From positions 1 to 64,000 of the forward strand of contig NZ_QXNY01000005.1 of the NCBI RefSeq assembly GCF_003572205.1: a stretch of DNA of 64,000 bases, read 5' to 3'. Positions within the stretch are counted from its first letter, which is position 1, and each line of letters begins with the position of its first letter. The notes below the pieces were generated by a model, which searched no databases, was not told the origin of the DNA, and was given only the letters and a program-made list of their open reading frames with translations. The position numbers were made by a program, and so were the translations under genes. Below are positions 55,363 to 64,000 of this stretch, in pieces. This stretch comes from Algihabitans albus. Its GTDB lineage: Bacteria; Pseudomonadota; Alphaproteobacteria; Kiloniellales; DSM-21159.

Positions 55363-56228
55363 GCCGCCATCTCACCGGCTTTATCGGTGAGGTCCAGCAG
55401 CGCCCGGCGGACCAGGGTGAGCGCCGTGTCGCGCCGATAGTCCGCCGAGCCGCGCACGTCGTCGATCGGACTCAACAGGCCGAGATGGTCCGTTTTGACC
55501 ACTGCCGCGAGGGCGGCGTCGCAAGGCTTGCCCAGCAGCGCCGCCTCCAGATCCGGCAGGCGCTGGGCGGCGGCGGAGCAGCTTCCCACCGCCAGCCGCG
55601 CCGCCGTCACCGTGCCGGCGTCCACTTCCAGTGTTGCCGCGACCATGACGATGGAGATCACCAGATAGCTGCGGGCGCCAAGCTTGAGAAAGGTCGATCG
55701 TGCTGGTCGACGCGGCTTCGGAACCAGCAGGGCGACCAGCAACTCGTCGTGGCGGCGCGCCGTGCTGCGGTTGCCGAGAATGAAGTCGCTCAGCGGCAGA
55801 CGCCGCCGCCCGGCTTTCGAGGCCAGCTCGACCTCGCAGTCGAGGGCCAGCAATGGCGGCACGCCGTCCGCGGCCGGCGAGGCGTTACAGAGATTGCCGG
55901 CCAGGGTACCGCGGTTCTGGATTTGCCGGCCCCCGACCGTACGACCGGCCATGCGCAGTCCGTCGAAACAGGCGGGGAGGGACCCTTCGATCGCCTCGGT
56001 CCAGGTGGTCAGAGCACCGAGGCGCCAACCTTCGGGCGTTTCCTCCATCCCACACAGGTCCGGCAGGGCCGAGATATCGAGAATGTCGAGGTCGGGAGCT
56101 CGGTTCCAGGCGGCGAGGTTGGCTTGTGCGGGGTAGACGTCGGTGCCGCCGGCAAGCGGCGTGTAGGGGCGTTCGGCGAGCGCATCCAACGCTTGCGAGA
56201 GCGTGCTCGGCCGAATGTAGACCCCCAT
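55359..56228 (-). CDS. Molybdenum hydroxylase FAD-binding subunit
   Basis: The 289-residue medium subunit has the FAD-binding start YIRPSTLSQALDALAERPYTPLAGGTDVYP, then GGRQIQNRGTLAGNLCNASPAADGVPPLLALD, the flavin phosphate-binding motif of CoxM/XdhB proteins. It passes electrons from the 2Fe-2S clusters to FAD and on to an acceptor. ATG at 56228 is chosen because family members begin near MGVYxRP; an earlier start at 56297 is possible. It is the first gene of the 12-gene operon and divergent from the TRAP operon. Confidence 0.92.
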   Translation of the reverse strand: MGVYIRPSTLSQALDALAERPYTPLAGGTDVYPAQANLAAWNRAPDLDILDISALPDLCGMEETPEGWRLGALTTWTEAIEGSLPACFDGLRMAGRTVGGRQIQNRGTLAGNLCNASPAADGVPPLLALDCEVELASKAGRRRLPLSDFILGNRSTARRHDELLVALLVPKPRRPARSTFLKLGARSYLVISIVMVAATLEVDAGTVTAARLAVGSCSAAAQRLPDLEAALLGKPCDAALAAVVKTDHLGLLSPIDDVRGSADYRRDTALTLVRRALLDLTDKAGEMAA

Positions 56229-56509
56229 GGCGTCCCCGTTTCGGTGTCCCGGCCGCGGTGCCAAGATGGTCCGCCCCGCCGGTTTCTTCGCTGGCAAGTT
56301 GACCGGAAGGCTCTCCGTCGAGTCAAGCCGGCAGAACGAATATGGGATACGATACCTGGGGTTGTAGGATGCCCGCGGTGCGCGGTCCCGGCGCGGGTCG
56401 GCAACGGGGTCTGCCGGATCGTTTTGGCGCTTGCATCGCCGCCGCCGCTCGGCTTGTCTGCGGCTCCGGCCTGTGTCGTCGCCTGCTGTCTGCTGTTCCG
56501 GGAACCGAG
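56229..56509. promoter_or_regulatory. Divergent promoter region between the heterocycle operon and TRAP operon
   Basis: The 281-bp gap holds no gene that I can support. It must drive the 12-gene operon leftward and the TRAP operon rightward. The stretch around 56340-56360 (TATGGGATACGATACC) is a weak imperfect palindrome and could be a regulator site. No regulator gene lies beside it, so control may be by a factor encoded elsewhere. Confidence 0.5.
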
Positions 56510-57535
56510 ATGATTCATCACATCCTGCGCTTTGCCGTCCCGCTTGCCGCCGCGCTCTTTACGGCCTCCATCGCAGTGGCTCAGGAGGCGACGCTGCGCT
56601 TCGCCCACTTCATGCCGGCCAATGCCTGGCAGCATGTCGAACTGTTCGAGGCCTGGGCGACCTCGGTCGAGGAAGCCTCCGACGGCCGGCTCGCCGTCGA
56701 AGTCTATCCGGCGCAGACTCTCGGCAAGGCGCCGCAAGGCTACGACAACGCTCGCAACGGCATTGCGGAGATCGCTTGGACCGTCCAGGGCTATACCGCC
56801 AACCGCTTTCCGCTGAGTCAGCTCGTGGAGCTGCCCGGCCTCTTCGAGACGGCGGAAGTGGGTTCCTGCGCGTTTCAGCAGCTTTACGACAGTGGCGCCT
56901 TGGACGCGGAATATGCCGATACCCACGTGCTCTTCGTCCACACGCACGGCGCCGGTCACCTGCACACCGGCGCGCGCGCCGTGACCAGCCTCGACGACCT
57001 GAAGGGGTTGCGCATTCGACGCCCGACCGCGGTGATCGGCACGCTGCTGGAGGAACTTGGCGCCGAGCCGGTCGGCATGCCGGCGCCGGCGATCTACGAG
57101 AGTGCCCAACGAGGGGTTATCGACGGCTTTCTGCTGCCCTGGGAGGCGGTCGCCGGTTTCCGCGCCGACGAGGTGTCGGACCATCACACCGAGGTCGGAC
57201 TCTATGCCCTCGCCTTCGTGACGGCCATGAACAAGGACGCCTACGCGCGGTTGCCCGACGACCTTAAGGCCGTGATCGACGCACACTCCGGCCGGGACTG
57301 GGCGTTGGCGGCCGGGCGTGGCTACGACCGAGGCGACGTCGGCGGGCGTGCCGCCACGCTGGCCAACGGCAGCCTGCAGAGCATCGAGGACCGGGCTGCC
57401 TGGGAAGCCGCGGCGGAACGCGCCCGCGAGCGTTACCTTTCCGACTTGGAAGGTCGCGGTCTGCCGGCACGGCAGACTTACGCTGCCCTGCAGGACTACG
57501 TCGCCGGGTGCCGCACTGCGCTGGGCCGACGGTAG
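56510..57535 (+). CDS. TRAP transporter solute-binding protein (DctP type)
   Basis: The 341-residue periplasmic protein has a signal peptide (LRFAVPLAAALFTASIAVAQ) and TRAP-binding features: LRFAHFMPANAWQHVELFEAW, EVYPAQTLGKAPQGYDNARNG and LKGLRIRRPTAVIGTLLEEL, with the conserved Arg in RIRRPT that usually binds the carboxylate. It delivers an organic acid to the DctQM membrane pair. ATG 56510 gives the signal peptide. It is divergent from the molybdenum hydroxylase operon, suggesting a shared substrate. Confidence 0.9.
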   Translation: MIHHILRFAVPLAAALFTASIAVAQEATLRFAHFMPANAWQHVELFEAWATSVEEASDGRLAVEVYPAQTLGKAPQGYDNARNGIAEIAWTVQGYTANRFPLSQLVELPGLFETAEVGSCAFQQLYDSGALDAEYADTHVLFVHTHGAGHLHTGARAVTSLDDLKGLRIRRPTAVIGTLLEELGAEPVGMPAPAIYESAQRGVIDGFLLPWEAVAGFRADEVSDHHTEVGLYALAFVTAMNKDAYARLPDDLKAVIDAHSGRDWALAAGRGYDRGDVGGRAATLANGSLQSIEDRAAWEAAAERARERYLSDLEGRGLPARQTYAALQDYVAGCRTALGRR

Positions 57536-57558
57536 GCGAAGGCCGGCAAGGGGCTGCG

Positions 57559-58041
57559 ATGCATCGCCTCGTCTCTCTCTTCGATGCCGTCGCCGGTCTG
57601 GCGCTGGCGCTGTTGCTGGCGGTCACGGCGGCAGGAATCCTGACGCGTCTGCTGTTCGACCTCACTGCCGGGGGGCTCGATCTCTTGCTGTCCGATGCCG
57701 TGGAGATGGCGACCTACGCCTTGTTGATCACGGTCTTCGCCGCCATGCCGCGCGCGCTTCGGGACGGACCGGTCACGATCGAGGTGTTCAGCCGGCACTG
57801 GCCGCTTTGGCTGACGGCCATACTCGACCGTCTCTGGAGTCTCTTGTTCGGGATACTGGCGGTGCTGCTCGCCTGGCGCTACGCGGGGGAGAGCCTGACG
57901 CTGCTTGCGCGCGGTGACACCACCCAGGACATGCAACTTCCGCTCTGGGGCTTCTACGCCTTCGCCGTGGTCGCCTTCGCGGCCGCTGCGCTGGTCGGCC
58001 TGTCGCTCGGTTTCGGCAGAAGCGGACGGGGCGAGCGATGA
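57559..58041 (+). CDS. TRAP transporter small permease (DctQ type)
   Basis: The 160-residue protein has four membrane helices, for example GLALALLLAVTAAGILTRLLF, ATYALLITVFAAMPRAL, LLFGILAVLLAWRYAG and FAVVAFAAAALVGLSL, as in DctQ. RDGPVTIEVFSRHW between helices 2 and 3 is a familiar DctQ element. ATG 57559 is used; the frame is open further but lies within the dctP end. The large permease follows after 10 bases. Confidence 0.85.
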   Translation: MHRLVSLFDAVAGLALALLLAVTAAGILTRLLFDLTAGGLDLLLSDAVEMATYALLITVFAAMPRALRDGPVTIEVFSRHWPLWLTAILDRLWSLLFGILAVLLAWRYAGESLTLLARGDTTQDMQLPLWGFYAFAVVAFAAAALVGLSLGFGRSGRGER

Positions 58042-58051
58042 GGAACTGGCC

Positions 58052-59356
58052 GTGAGCCCACCGGAGGTCGGCCTTTCGGCTATCGGTGTCCTGCTGATCC
58101 TGCTGGTTCTGCGCTGCCCGGTGGCGCTGGCGATGATCGTCACGGGTCTCGGCGGTTTCGCGTTGCTGGCAAGTCCCGAGGCTGCTTTGGCGATTCTGGG
58201 CAACGGGCCTTGGGACGTGGCGACCAATTACGCCTTCACCCTGGTGCCGCTGTTCCTCTTGATGGGTAATCTGGCGGCACAGGCGGGTTTGTCGCGGGAC
58301 CTCTTTGCCGCGGCACGGCGCCTGCTGGCCGGTTGGCGCGGCGGCTTGCCTTTGGCGGCTGTCCTGGCGAGCGGCGGCTTCTCGGCTGTGTCCGGTTCCT
58401 CTCTGGCGACCGCGGCCACCATGGCGCGGGTGGCGCTGCCGGAGATGCGTGCGCAGGGCACGGCGCCGCGTTTGGCGGCGGGTGCATTGGCGGCGGGCGG
58501 CACGCTGGGCATCATGATTCCGCCCTCGATTGCGCTTCTGCTCTATGCGCTGATTACCCAGCAGTCTGTCGAAGCCTTGTTCCTCGCCGGTTTCCTGCCC
58601 GGGCTGTTGGCGATCCTGCTCTACGGTCTGACCATCGCGATCCTGGTGCGGCTGCGGCCTGAGCTGGGCGGTCGCGCGCTAGAGACCGCGCAGATCCCGC
58701 TCGTCCGGGCGCTGAAGCCCGCGCTGCCGGTCCTGGCGCTCTTTCTGCTGGTGATGGGCGGGCTCTACGGTGGCCTCTTCACCCCGACCGAAGCAGCGGG
58801 CGCCGGCGCCTTCCTGACGCTGCTCGTGGCCTTGGCACGCGGTGTGCGCTGGCCGGGGCTGCGTCAGGCGCTGATCGATACGCTGCGCACCACCGCGGCG
58901 ATCTTCCTGATCATCATCGGGGCCGAGATCTTCGGCTATCTGCTGTCGGTCTCGCAGATCCCGGCCGAGACGGTAGCGCTGATTCGCGACCTGGGGCTCG
59001 CGCCCTGGATGGTGCTGGCCGCCATCCTGGTCTTTTTCGTTCTGCTTGGCTGTGTCATGGACAGTCTGGCGATGATCCTGTTGACCGTGCCGGTTTTCTA
59101 TCCGCTGATCCTCGAGGCTGGCTACGACCCCATTTGGTTTGGCATCCTGGCCGTGGTAGCCGTCGAGTTGGGTCTGATCACGCCGCCGGTCGGCATGAAC
59201 CTCTTCGTGATTTCCTCCGTCGCGCCGGAGGTCAAGAGCGAGGATGTCATGTTTGGCGCCTTGCCCTTCGTCGTCGCGGATCTCTTGCGACTTGGGATTC
59301 TTGCGGCCTTCCCGATCATCGCGCTGGCCTTGCCGGGCTGGTTCGGTCTGCTGTAG
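58052..59356 (+). CDS. TRAP transporter large permease (DctM type)
   Basis: The 434-residue permease has about 12 helices and DctM motifs: VPLFLLMGNLAAQAGLSRDL, GSSLATAATMARVALPEM, GTLGIMIPPSIALLLYALI, GLFTPTEAAGAGAF and GLITPPVGMNLFVISS. It uses the sodium or proton gradient for uptake of organic acids. The start is GTG 58052 with GAGGAA a few bases before it. It is fourth-last in the rightward run and is followed by the SRPBCC gene after 18 bases. Confidence 0.92.
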   Translation: MSPPEVGLSAIGVLLILLVLRCPVALAMIVTGLGGFALLASPEAALAILGNGPWDVATNYAFTLVPLFLLMGNLAAQAGLSRDLFAAARRLLAGWRGGLPLAAVLASGGFSAVSGSSLATAATMARVALPEMRAQGTAPRLAAGALAAGGTLGIMIPPSIALLLYALITQQSVEALFLAGFLPGLLAILLYGLTIAILVRLRPELGGRALETAQIPLVRALKPALPVLALFLLVMGGLYGGLFTPTEAAGAGAFLTLLVALARGVRWPGLRQALIDTLRTTAAIFLIIIGAEIFGYLLSVSQIPAETVALIRDLGLAPWMVLAAILVFFVLLGCVMDSLAMILLTVPVFYPLILEAGYDPIWFGILAVVAVELGLITPPVGMNLFVISSVAPEVKSEDVMFGALPFVVADLLRLGILAAFPIIALALPGWFGLL

Positions 59357-59374
59357 CGAGGAAAGGACGGCATC

Positions 59375-59869
59375 ATGGAGGAGCCTGTGATCGAGGTACC
59401 GGAGGTCGTCGTCGGCGTGTCCGTGAATCTACCGACCGATACGGCTTTTGCACTCTTTACCGACGGTATCGATCGTTGGTGGCCGAAGCAGAACAGCTTC
59501 TCCCGCGGAACGGCTCGGGAGATCGGCCTGACTGCCGAGGGCGGCTGGTTCGAGATAAGCGAGGAGGGTGAGACGGTCGGCTGGGGGGATGTCTTGGCGT
59601 GGCAACCACCGCAACGTCTGCTGCTCGCCTGGCAGATCTCGCCGGACACACAGCCCTGGTCGCCGGAGCCGGATCCAGCCAAGGCCAGCGAGGTGGAGGT
59701 GCGCTTCCTGCCGATCGAGCCCGGTCGTACCCAGGTGAAGGTCTTGCATGACGCCTTTGCCAGACACGGTGACGGAGGCGCCGGTATGGCCGCCGGCATG
59801 GCCTCTCCGATGGGATGGCCGGCCTTGCTGGAGGCTTATCGCGTCGCCGCCGAGATGGAGTCGACTTAA
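59375..59869 (+). CDS. SRPBCC (AHSA1-like) domain protein
   Basis: The 164-residue protein has the START-like fold of the AHSA1 group: VSVNLPTDTAFALFTDGIDRWWP, GWGDVLAWQPPQRLLLAWQI and VRFLPIEPGRTQVKVLHDAF. Such proteins bind a hydrophobic ligand or act in stress regulation. It lies 18 bases after the TRAP permease gene on the same strand, so it may be cotranscribed. No catalytic motif can be named. Confidence 0.85.
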   Translation: MEEPVIEVPEVVVGVSVNLPTDTAFALFTDGIDRWWPKQNSFSRGTAREIGLTAEGGWFEISEEGETVGWGDVLAWQPPQRLLLAWQISPDTQPWSPEPDPAKASEVEVRFLPIEPGRTQVKVLHDAFARHGDGGAGMAAGMASPMGWPALLEAYRVAAEMEST

Positions 59870-59929
59870 GAGTCCGCTGGCGACGCCGCGGCGGCGGAGC
59901 GGAGCGAAGACAGCCCGCCTGGTCTCTAA

Positions 59930-61450
59930 TTACTCTGTGGTCAGAGACAGGCCGAGGGCGGCCCGCCGACGCAACCAAGGGCTGGGCCGGTATCGCGGGT
60001 CCTGGGTCAGGCTGTGAACGTTCTCCAGAATCTCTAGAACCTGCCGCGGTCCGATACGGTCGCCGAGAGTCAGTGGACCAGCCGGATAACCCAAGCCGAT
60101 CCGAACGGCATCGTCGATATCGGAGGGCGTCGCGACCGCTTGCTGGGCGATCTCGCATCCTAGATTGACGATGGTCGCAAGCATCCGCTGAACCACCAGT
60201 CCCGGGCTGTCGCCGATAAGGCTCACCGGCACACCGTCCCTGCTCAGCAAGGCGTGAGCCCGATCCCGCCAGACCGGATCGGTTCCCGGCAGTGTCATGA
60301 GCGTGCGGCGTCCGCTTTCGAGACCGAACAGGGGATCGACGGCCAGGGTGCGCGCTGGGTCGAGCCCGTGCCGCGCGCAGAGGGCGCTCCCGTCGAGTCC
60401 GACCGGCGCCAGGAGAATCAAGCTGTCGGAGGCGGGTTTGGACGCTTTGTCCAAAGGCGCTCCGAGTGTGTTGAGCAGCTTCGTCAGGGCGTTCGACGCC
60501 GCCGTCTCGGCTTCGACCCATACGGCGCCGGACAGCGGCGCATCGGGGGCCGCCGGCTCGGGCGGCCGAACGATCCGACCCTCGTCGTAGCGATAGAAGC
60601 CTTCGCCCGTCTTGCGGCCATAGAGACCTGCCGCGACGCGACGGCGCGGCAGCGGCGTCGGCCGGTAACGCGGGTCCTGGAAGAACTGACTGTGAATCGA
60701 TTCCAGAACGTGCCCCGACACATCGAGACCGGTCAGATCGAACAGCTCGAAGGGCCCCATCCGAAAGCCCGCCGCGTCCCGCATCAGGGCATCCACCGTC
60801 CGCGGCGCGGCGACGTTTTCCTGCACGATCTGCAGACCCTCCGTATAGAGGGCACGGCCGGCGTGATTGACCAGAAAGCCGGGACTGTCGGTCGTGGTAA
60901 CGGCGCGGTGCCCGAGGGTTTCGGTCAGAGCCGTCAGCCGCGCCACCACGGCGTTCTCGGTGCGCTCGCCGCGGATGACCTCCACCAGCTTCATCAAGGG
61001 CACGGGATTGAAGAAATGATAGCCGGCGACCCGTTCCGGCCGCGAGCAGGCCGCGGCCACGGCGGTGACCAGCAGCGACGACGTATTGGTCGCCAGGATG
61101 GTGTCCTCGCTGACGATCGCTTCAAGGCTGCGGAAGAGATCTTGCTTGACGTCCAGGCGCTCCGCGATGGCCTCCACCACCAGCGTGGCGGGCGCCAGCG
61201 CCTCGAGGCTGTCGGCCGGAGCGAGCTGAGCGATGGCAGTTTCGGTCGCTGCCTCCGTCGCTTCGCCTTTCTCCAGGCGACGTTGGAGCATGCGGGTGAC
61301 GAAGCCCGCCGCTTCGGTCGTTTGCTCGGCGTTCGCATCATAGAGCAGCGTTCGCAGCCCGGCTTGAACGAAGAGCTGGGCAATGCCGCGCCCCATCGTT
61401 CCCGCGCCGATGACGGCAACCGTCCGGAAGGTTGCGGAGGAGTCAGTCAT
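59930..61450 (-). CDS. 3-hydroxyacyl-CoA dehydrogenase, PaaH type
   Basis: The 506-residue enzyme has the NAD-binding motif [17 protein letters not shown] at the N-terminus, and [18 protein letters not shown] for the substrate site with the catalytic His. One C-terminal 3HCDH_C domain (residues 185-290, [18 protein letters not shown]) follows, and a second Rossmann-like and 3HCDH_C repeat ends the protein ([17 protein letters not shown]). This double layout and length match PaaH (PaaC) of phenylacetate degradation, but no other paa gene is near. Its start overlaps the preceding synthetase stop by 8 bases. Confidence 0.88.
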   Translation of the reverse strand: MTDSSATFRTVAVIGAGTMGRGIAQLFVQAGLRTLLYDANAEQTTEAAGFVTRMLQRRLEKGEATEAATETAIAQLAPADSLEALAPATLVVEAIAERLDVKQDLFRSLEAIVSEDTILATNTSSLLVTAVAAACSRPERVAGYHFFNPVPLMKLVEVIRGERTENAVVARLTALTETLGHRAVTTTDSPGFLVNHAGRALYTEGLQIVQENVAAPRTVDALMRDAAGFRMGPFELFDLTGLDVSGHVLESIHSQFFQDPRYRPTPLPRRRVAAGLYGRKTGEGFYRYDEGRIVRPPEPAAPDAPLSGAVWVEAETAASNALTKLLNTLGAPLDKASKPASDSLILLAPVGLDGSALCARHGLDPARTLAVDPLFGLESGRRTLMTLPGTDPVWRDRAHALLSRDGVPVSLIGDSPGLVVQRMLATIVNLGCEIAQQAVATPSDIDDAVRIGLGYPAGPLTLGDRIGPRQVLEILENVHSLTQDPRYRPSPWLRRRAALGLSLTTE

Positions 61451-63554
61451 GGATCCCACCTTGCTTGGCAAGCCTCACCCAGCCGTCCACGGCCACGGCG
61501 CCGCACCCTTCGTTCATGACGACCAGTGGATTGATTTCCGCTTCCTGAACGGCCGGCCCGCCGTCGGCCGCCAGGTGCGAGAGAGCTTCGATCGTGCGCG
61601 CCAGCGCGTCCACATCGCCTTTTGGACGCCCCCGCGCCCCGAAGAGAGGAGCAAGGCCCTTGACCTCGCGCAGCATCGCCAGAGCTTCATCCCGACCGAC
61701 CGGCGCCAGCCGAAGGGAGACGTCGCCGTAGATTTCCGCGAGAACGCCGCCGACGCCGACTATCACCACCGGTCCGGCGAGCGGGTCGATCCGGAAGCCG
61801 ACGATGACTTCGGCCAAACCCTCGACCATCGGTTGGATCAGGATCCCGTCCAGCCGCGCATCGGGTTGAGCGGCGGCGACCGAGCGGTGCAAGCGCCTTG
61901 CCGTCTCCAGCAGTATCGTTCCATCGGACAGGTCGAGGGCGACGCCGCCGAGATCGCTTTTATGCGCGATGTCGGAAGATAGAATTTTGGCGGCGACAGG
62001 GTAGCTCAGGTCTGCCGGGACGGGACCGCCCAGGGGCATGACGCGGCACTCGGCGACGGAGATGCCGAGGGCGGAGAAGAGAGCCAGGGCATCGCGCTCA
62101 TTGAGGTCTCCCGCCTCACGGTGGACTTCGACGATTTGAACTGCTGCAGTCGGCAGCGGTTGCGTCCTTCGAACCCGCGGCGGCGCCCAGCGCAGGTAGG
62201 CGTTGAGAGCGTCGGCGCAGGCTTCGGGTGTGCGGAAGGCGGCGATACCCGCCTCGGCCAGCAGCGCGAGGGACTCTTCCGCATTGGGAAAGAGAAAGGC
62301 CGCGATGGGCTTTGCGGCACCGGCCCATTTCGTCAAAGGCGTGACGGCCAACTCCGGATAGAACTCCGAGGAGGAGCCGACGACCATCACCACGGCATCG
62401 ATGCCCGGATCGTCGATCAGCGCGCCGAGGCAGGCGTCCACGGTCTCCTGCCGCGTTCCGGCCATGGTCAGGTCGATAACCGGTGTTTCTCCGATTGTGA
62501 GACCGTGGGTGGCCAGGGCTTTCCGCAGTTCGGTGGACGGCTGAACGACGGTCAGGCCGCGTTCCCCGAGATGGTCGGCGACGATGGCGCCGCCGCCGCC
62601 GGTCGTGGTCACGACGGCCGCACGCCGTCCTGCGGGCCTTTGCCGCCCAGCCAAAAGGGGCGGTGTTTCGATCAGGCTTTCGAACAGATCGACCCGCAGG
62701 ACGCCCAGTTCCCGCAGAAAGGTATCCATGACGGCCGCCTGGCCCGCCAGCGCTCCCGTATGCGACTGGGCCAAGCTGCGGCCCAGTTCCGATCGGCCGA
62801 GCACGTAGGCCATGACTGGTTTGCCGATGGCATGGGCTTTCGCCGCCATTGCCTCTAGAGCCGCACGGTCGCGAAGGGTTTCGAGAAAAAGAGAGACGAC
62901 ATCCGTGTCCGGATCGTCCAGCAGCATCTCGGCGACCTCTCCGACCGACAGATCGGACTCGTTGCCCACGGACACCAGCGTCGAGAAGCGGATGCCCCGT
63001 GCCTGCCCGCGCGACACGAGCGCGCCGATCAGGCTGCCGGACTGGGATACCAGTCCGAAGCGGCCGGCCTGAAGGGTGTCGCGCTCGAGAACGGCATTCG
63101 CACTAAGGGTCAGCGGAAGGCGTGTATTTACGACTCCCAGACTGTTGGGCCCGAGCAGACGCAGCCCCCCGGTCCGGGCTTGCGAGACGAGGCGTTCCTG
63201 CCGGGCGATACCGGCCGGCCCGCTTTCGGCGTAACCCCCGGTGAAGATGGTCGCACAACGCACGCCGGCTCCGATGCAGTCCTCTACCACACCCTCGACG
63301 GCCTGGCGTGGAACCATGACGTAGGCATGATCGATCGGCGCGCCGACAGCGGTCAAGCTGGGGTAGCAGGCTTCGTCGAAAAGGGTCCCGTAGGCCGGAT
63401 TGATCGGATAGACGCGGCCGTCGTACCCGTGTTTCGCCAGATAACGCTGAGGCCGGCTGTTGTTCTTGTCGAGGTTCGCCGAAGCACCGACGATGGCCAC
63501 ACTCCGAGGACGGAGCAGGCAGTCGGCGAGCGGCGCTAAGAGAGCGGCGGTCAT
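61443..63554 (-). CDS. Acyl-CoA synthetase, ADP-forming (acetate-CoA ligase family)
   Basis: The 703-residue protein joins both halves of an ADP-forming acyl-CoA synthetase. The N-terminal CoA-binding domain begins [19 protein letters not shown]. The ligase region has [20 protein letters not shown]. The C-terminal ATP-grasp domain holds [20 protein letters not shown] and [20 protein letters not shown]. It activates an organic acid to its CoA ester reversibly. It is between the acyl-CoA dehydrogenase and hydroxyacyl-CoA dehydrogenase genes with short overlaps, fitting a degradation operon. Confidence 0.9.
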   Translation of the reverse strand: MTAALLAPLADCLLRPRSVAIVGASANLDKNNSRPQRYLAKHGYDGRVYPINPAYGTLFDEACYPSLTAVGAPIDHAYVMVPRQAVEGVVEDCIGAGVRCATIFTGGYAESGPAGIARQERLVSQARTGGLRLLGPNSLGVVNTRLPLTLSANAVLERDTLQAGRFGLVSQSGSLIGALVSRGQARGIRFSTLVSVGNESDLSVGEVAEMLLDDPDTDVVSLFLETLRDRAALEAMAAKAHAIGKPVMAYVLGRSELGRSLAQSHTGALAGQAAVMDTFLRELGVLRVDLFESLIETPPLLAGRQRPAGRRAAVVTTTGGGGAIVADHLGERGLTVVQPSTELRKALATHGLTIGETPVIDLTMAGTRQETVDACLGALIDDPGIDAVVMVVGSSSEFYPELAVTPLTKWAGAAKPIAAFLFPNAEESLALLAEAGIAAFRTPEACADALNAYLRWAPPRVRRTQPLPTAAVQIVEVHREAGDLNERDALALFSALGISVAECRVMPLGGPVPADLSYPVAAKILSSDIAHKSDLGGVALDLSDGTILLETARRLHRSVAAAQPDARLDGILIQPMVEGLAEVIVGFRIDPLAGPVVIVGVGGVLAEIYGDVSLRLAPVGRDEALAMLREVKGLAPLFGARGRPKGDVDALARTIEALSHLAADGGPAVQEAEINPLVVMNEGCGAVAVDGWVRLAKQGGIHD

Positions 63555-64000
63555 CCGCTCGCGGTCCCGGGTTGCGGCGGACGTTGGGAGAAGCGGCGGT
63601 CGAAAATGCCTTCCGCGATCCGGTTCCGCATCACCTCCATGGAGCCACCGGCAATCATCCAGCCGCGGGTCTTCCGGAAGCAGTATTCCACCAGGTGCTC
63701 GTCGCAGTAGCCTGTTCCGCCCAAGACCTGCACGGCTTCATGGGCGGTTTCGAAACCCGCCTTGTTGCACATGAGCTTCGCCAAGGCTGTGTCCTGTGCG
63801 GATGGCAGGCCCCGGTCGGCCTTGACTGCTGCGCGATAGAGCAGCAGTTGCGCGGCTTCGAGAGCAAGAAGAGCATCCGCGAACTTCCATTGCAGCCCCT
63901 GGAATTCACAGAGAGGGCGGCCAAACTGGCTGCGCGTGAGCGCATGCTCCCGGGCGGCATTGAAAGCGAATTGACCCAAGGCTCGCGCCCGTGCGGCGTT
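63551..64000 (-). CDS. Acyl-CoA dehydrogenase, C-terminal part
   Basis: Only the C-terminal 149 codons are in the window; the frame is open through the right edge. Visible motifs are HALTRSQFGRPLCEFQGLQW, KLMCNKAGFETAHEAVQVLG and GGTGYCDEHLVEYCFRKTRG, with IAGGSMEVMRNRIAEGIF at the end, the FAD/substrate region of acyl-CoA dehydrogenases. The usual start and catalytic base region are outside. It overlaps the synthetase gene by 4 bases. Confidence 0.9.
   Translation of the reverse strand, partial: NAARARALGQFAFNAAREHALTRSQFGRPLCEFQGLQWKFADALLALEAAQLLLYRAAVKADRGLPSAQDTALAKLMCNKAGFETAHEAVQVLGGTGYCDEHLVEYCFRKTRGWMIAGGSMEVMRNRIAEGIFDRRFSQRPPQPGTASG

Noticed and set aside
56342-56509. N-terminal extension of the TRAP binding protein
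   Set aside because: The frame is open further upstream, but a signal peptide begins exactly at ATG 56510. The upstream codons overlap the divergent promoter region.

Overview
The window is a gene-dense, GC-rich chromosomal segment of an alphaproteobacterium. The evidence is the MipZ division-plane ATPase, a phasin with TGCA-type operator-like sites, the clpS-clpA pair, an NrdA without an ATP-cone, and several PF-type families common in Rhodospirillales-like marine or soil bacteria. I would place it near Rhodospirillales/Kiloniellales, but that is inference. No rRNA, CRISPR array, prophage or insertion sequence was seen. One tRNA (Met, CAT) is present.

Layout. 1-5080: ugd (only its first codons) and galU (UDP-glucose metabolism), a membrane J-protein, a VWA protein, mipZ, a phasin with its own promoter, operator-like repeats and a strong terminator, then clpS. 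5089-13847: clpA, a CaiB/BaiF-type CoA transferase or racemase, a secreted delta-class carbonic anhydrase broken by a one-base frameshift, nrdA, a DUF302 protein and an alpha/beta hydrolase. 13905-18523: mnmA (apparently leaderless), tRNA-Met, a small lipoprotein, a LOG-family protein, a LysM protein and an unrecognised protein. 18608-28380: efflux region with a remnant of an RND pump, a complete MacB-like ABC exporter operon, and a PadR-RND adaptor-RND pump set. 28573-36217: an orphan short flagellar-rod-like protein, a translationally coupled trehalose cassette (GH15, otsA, glk) with no otsB, and a soluble hybrid histidine kinase.

36419-59869 looks catabolic. A plus-strand trio encodes a glutamine-synthetase-like ligase, a class I glutamine amidotransferase and a D-threonine-aldolase-type PLP enzyme. 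Facing it is a 12-gene minus-strand operon (56228 down to 40680) with tight spacing and many overlaps: molybdenum hydroxylase (FAD subunit, then fused 2Fe-2S/Mo subunit), a 6-hydroxynicotinate-reductase-like protein, UPF0280, an AA_synth (DUF1185) protein, a Liv-type ABC importer with fused permeases, and HyuA-DUF4406-HyuB. A TRAP transporter operon is transcribed divergently from the same 281-bp intergenic region. My reading is that this is a dedicated import, hydroxylation, reduction and ATP-dependent ring-opening route for an N-heterocyclic acid related to nicotinate. The exact substrate is not known from sequence.

59930-64000: a minus-strand acyl-CoA operon (acyl-CoA dehydrogenase, cut by the window edge; ADP-forming acyl-CoA synthetase; PaaH-type 3-hydroxyacyl-CoA dehydrogenase), consistent with beta-oxidation-type degradation of an organic acid.
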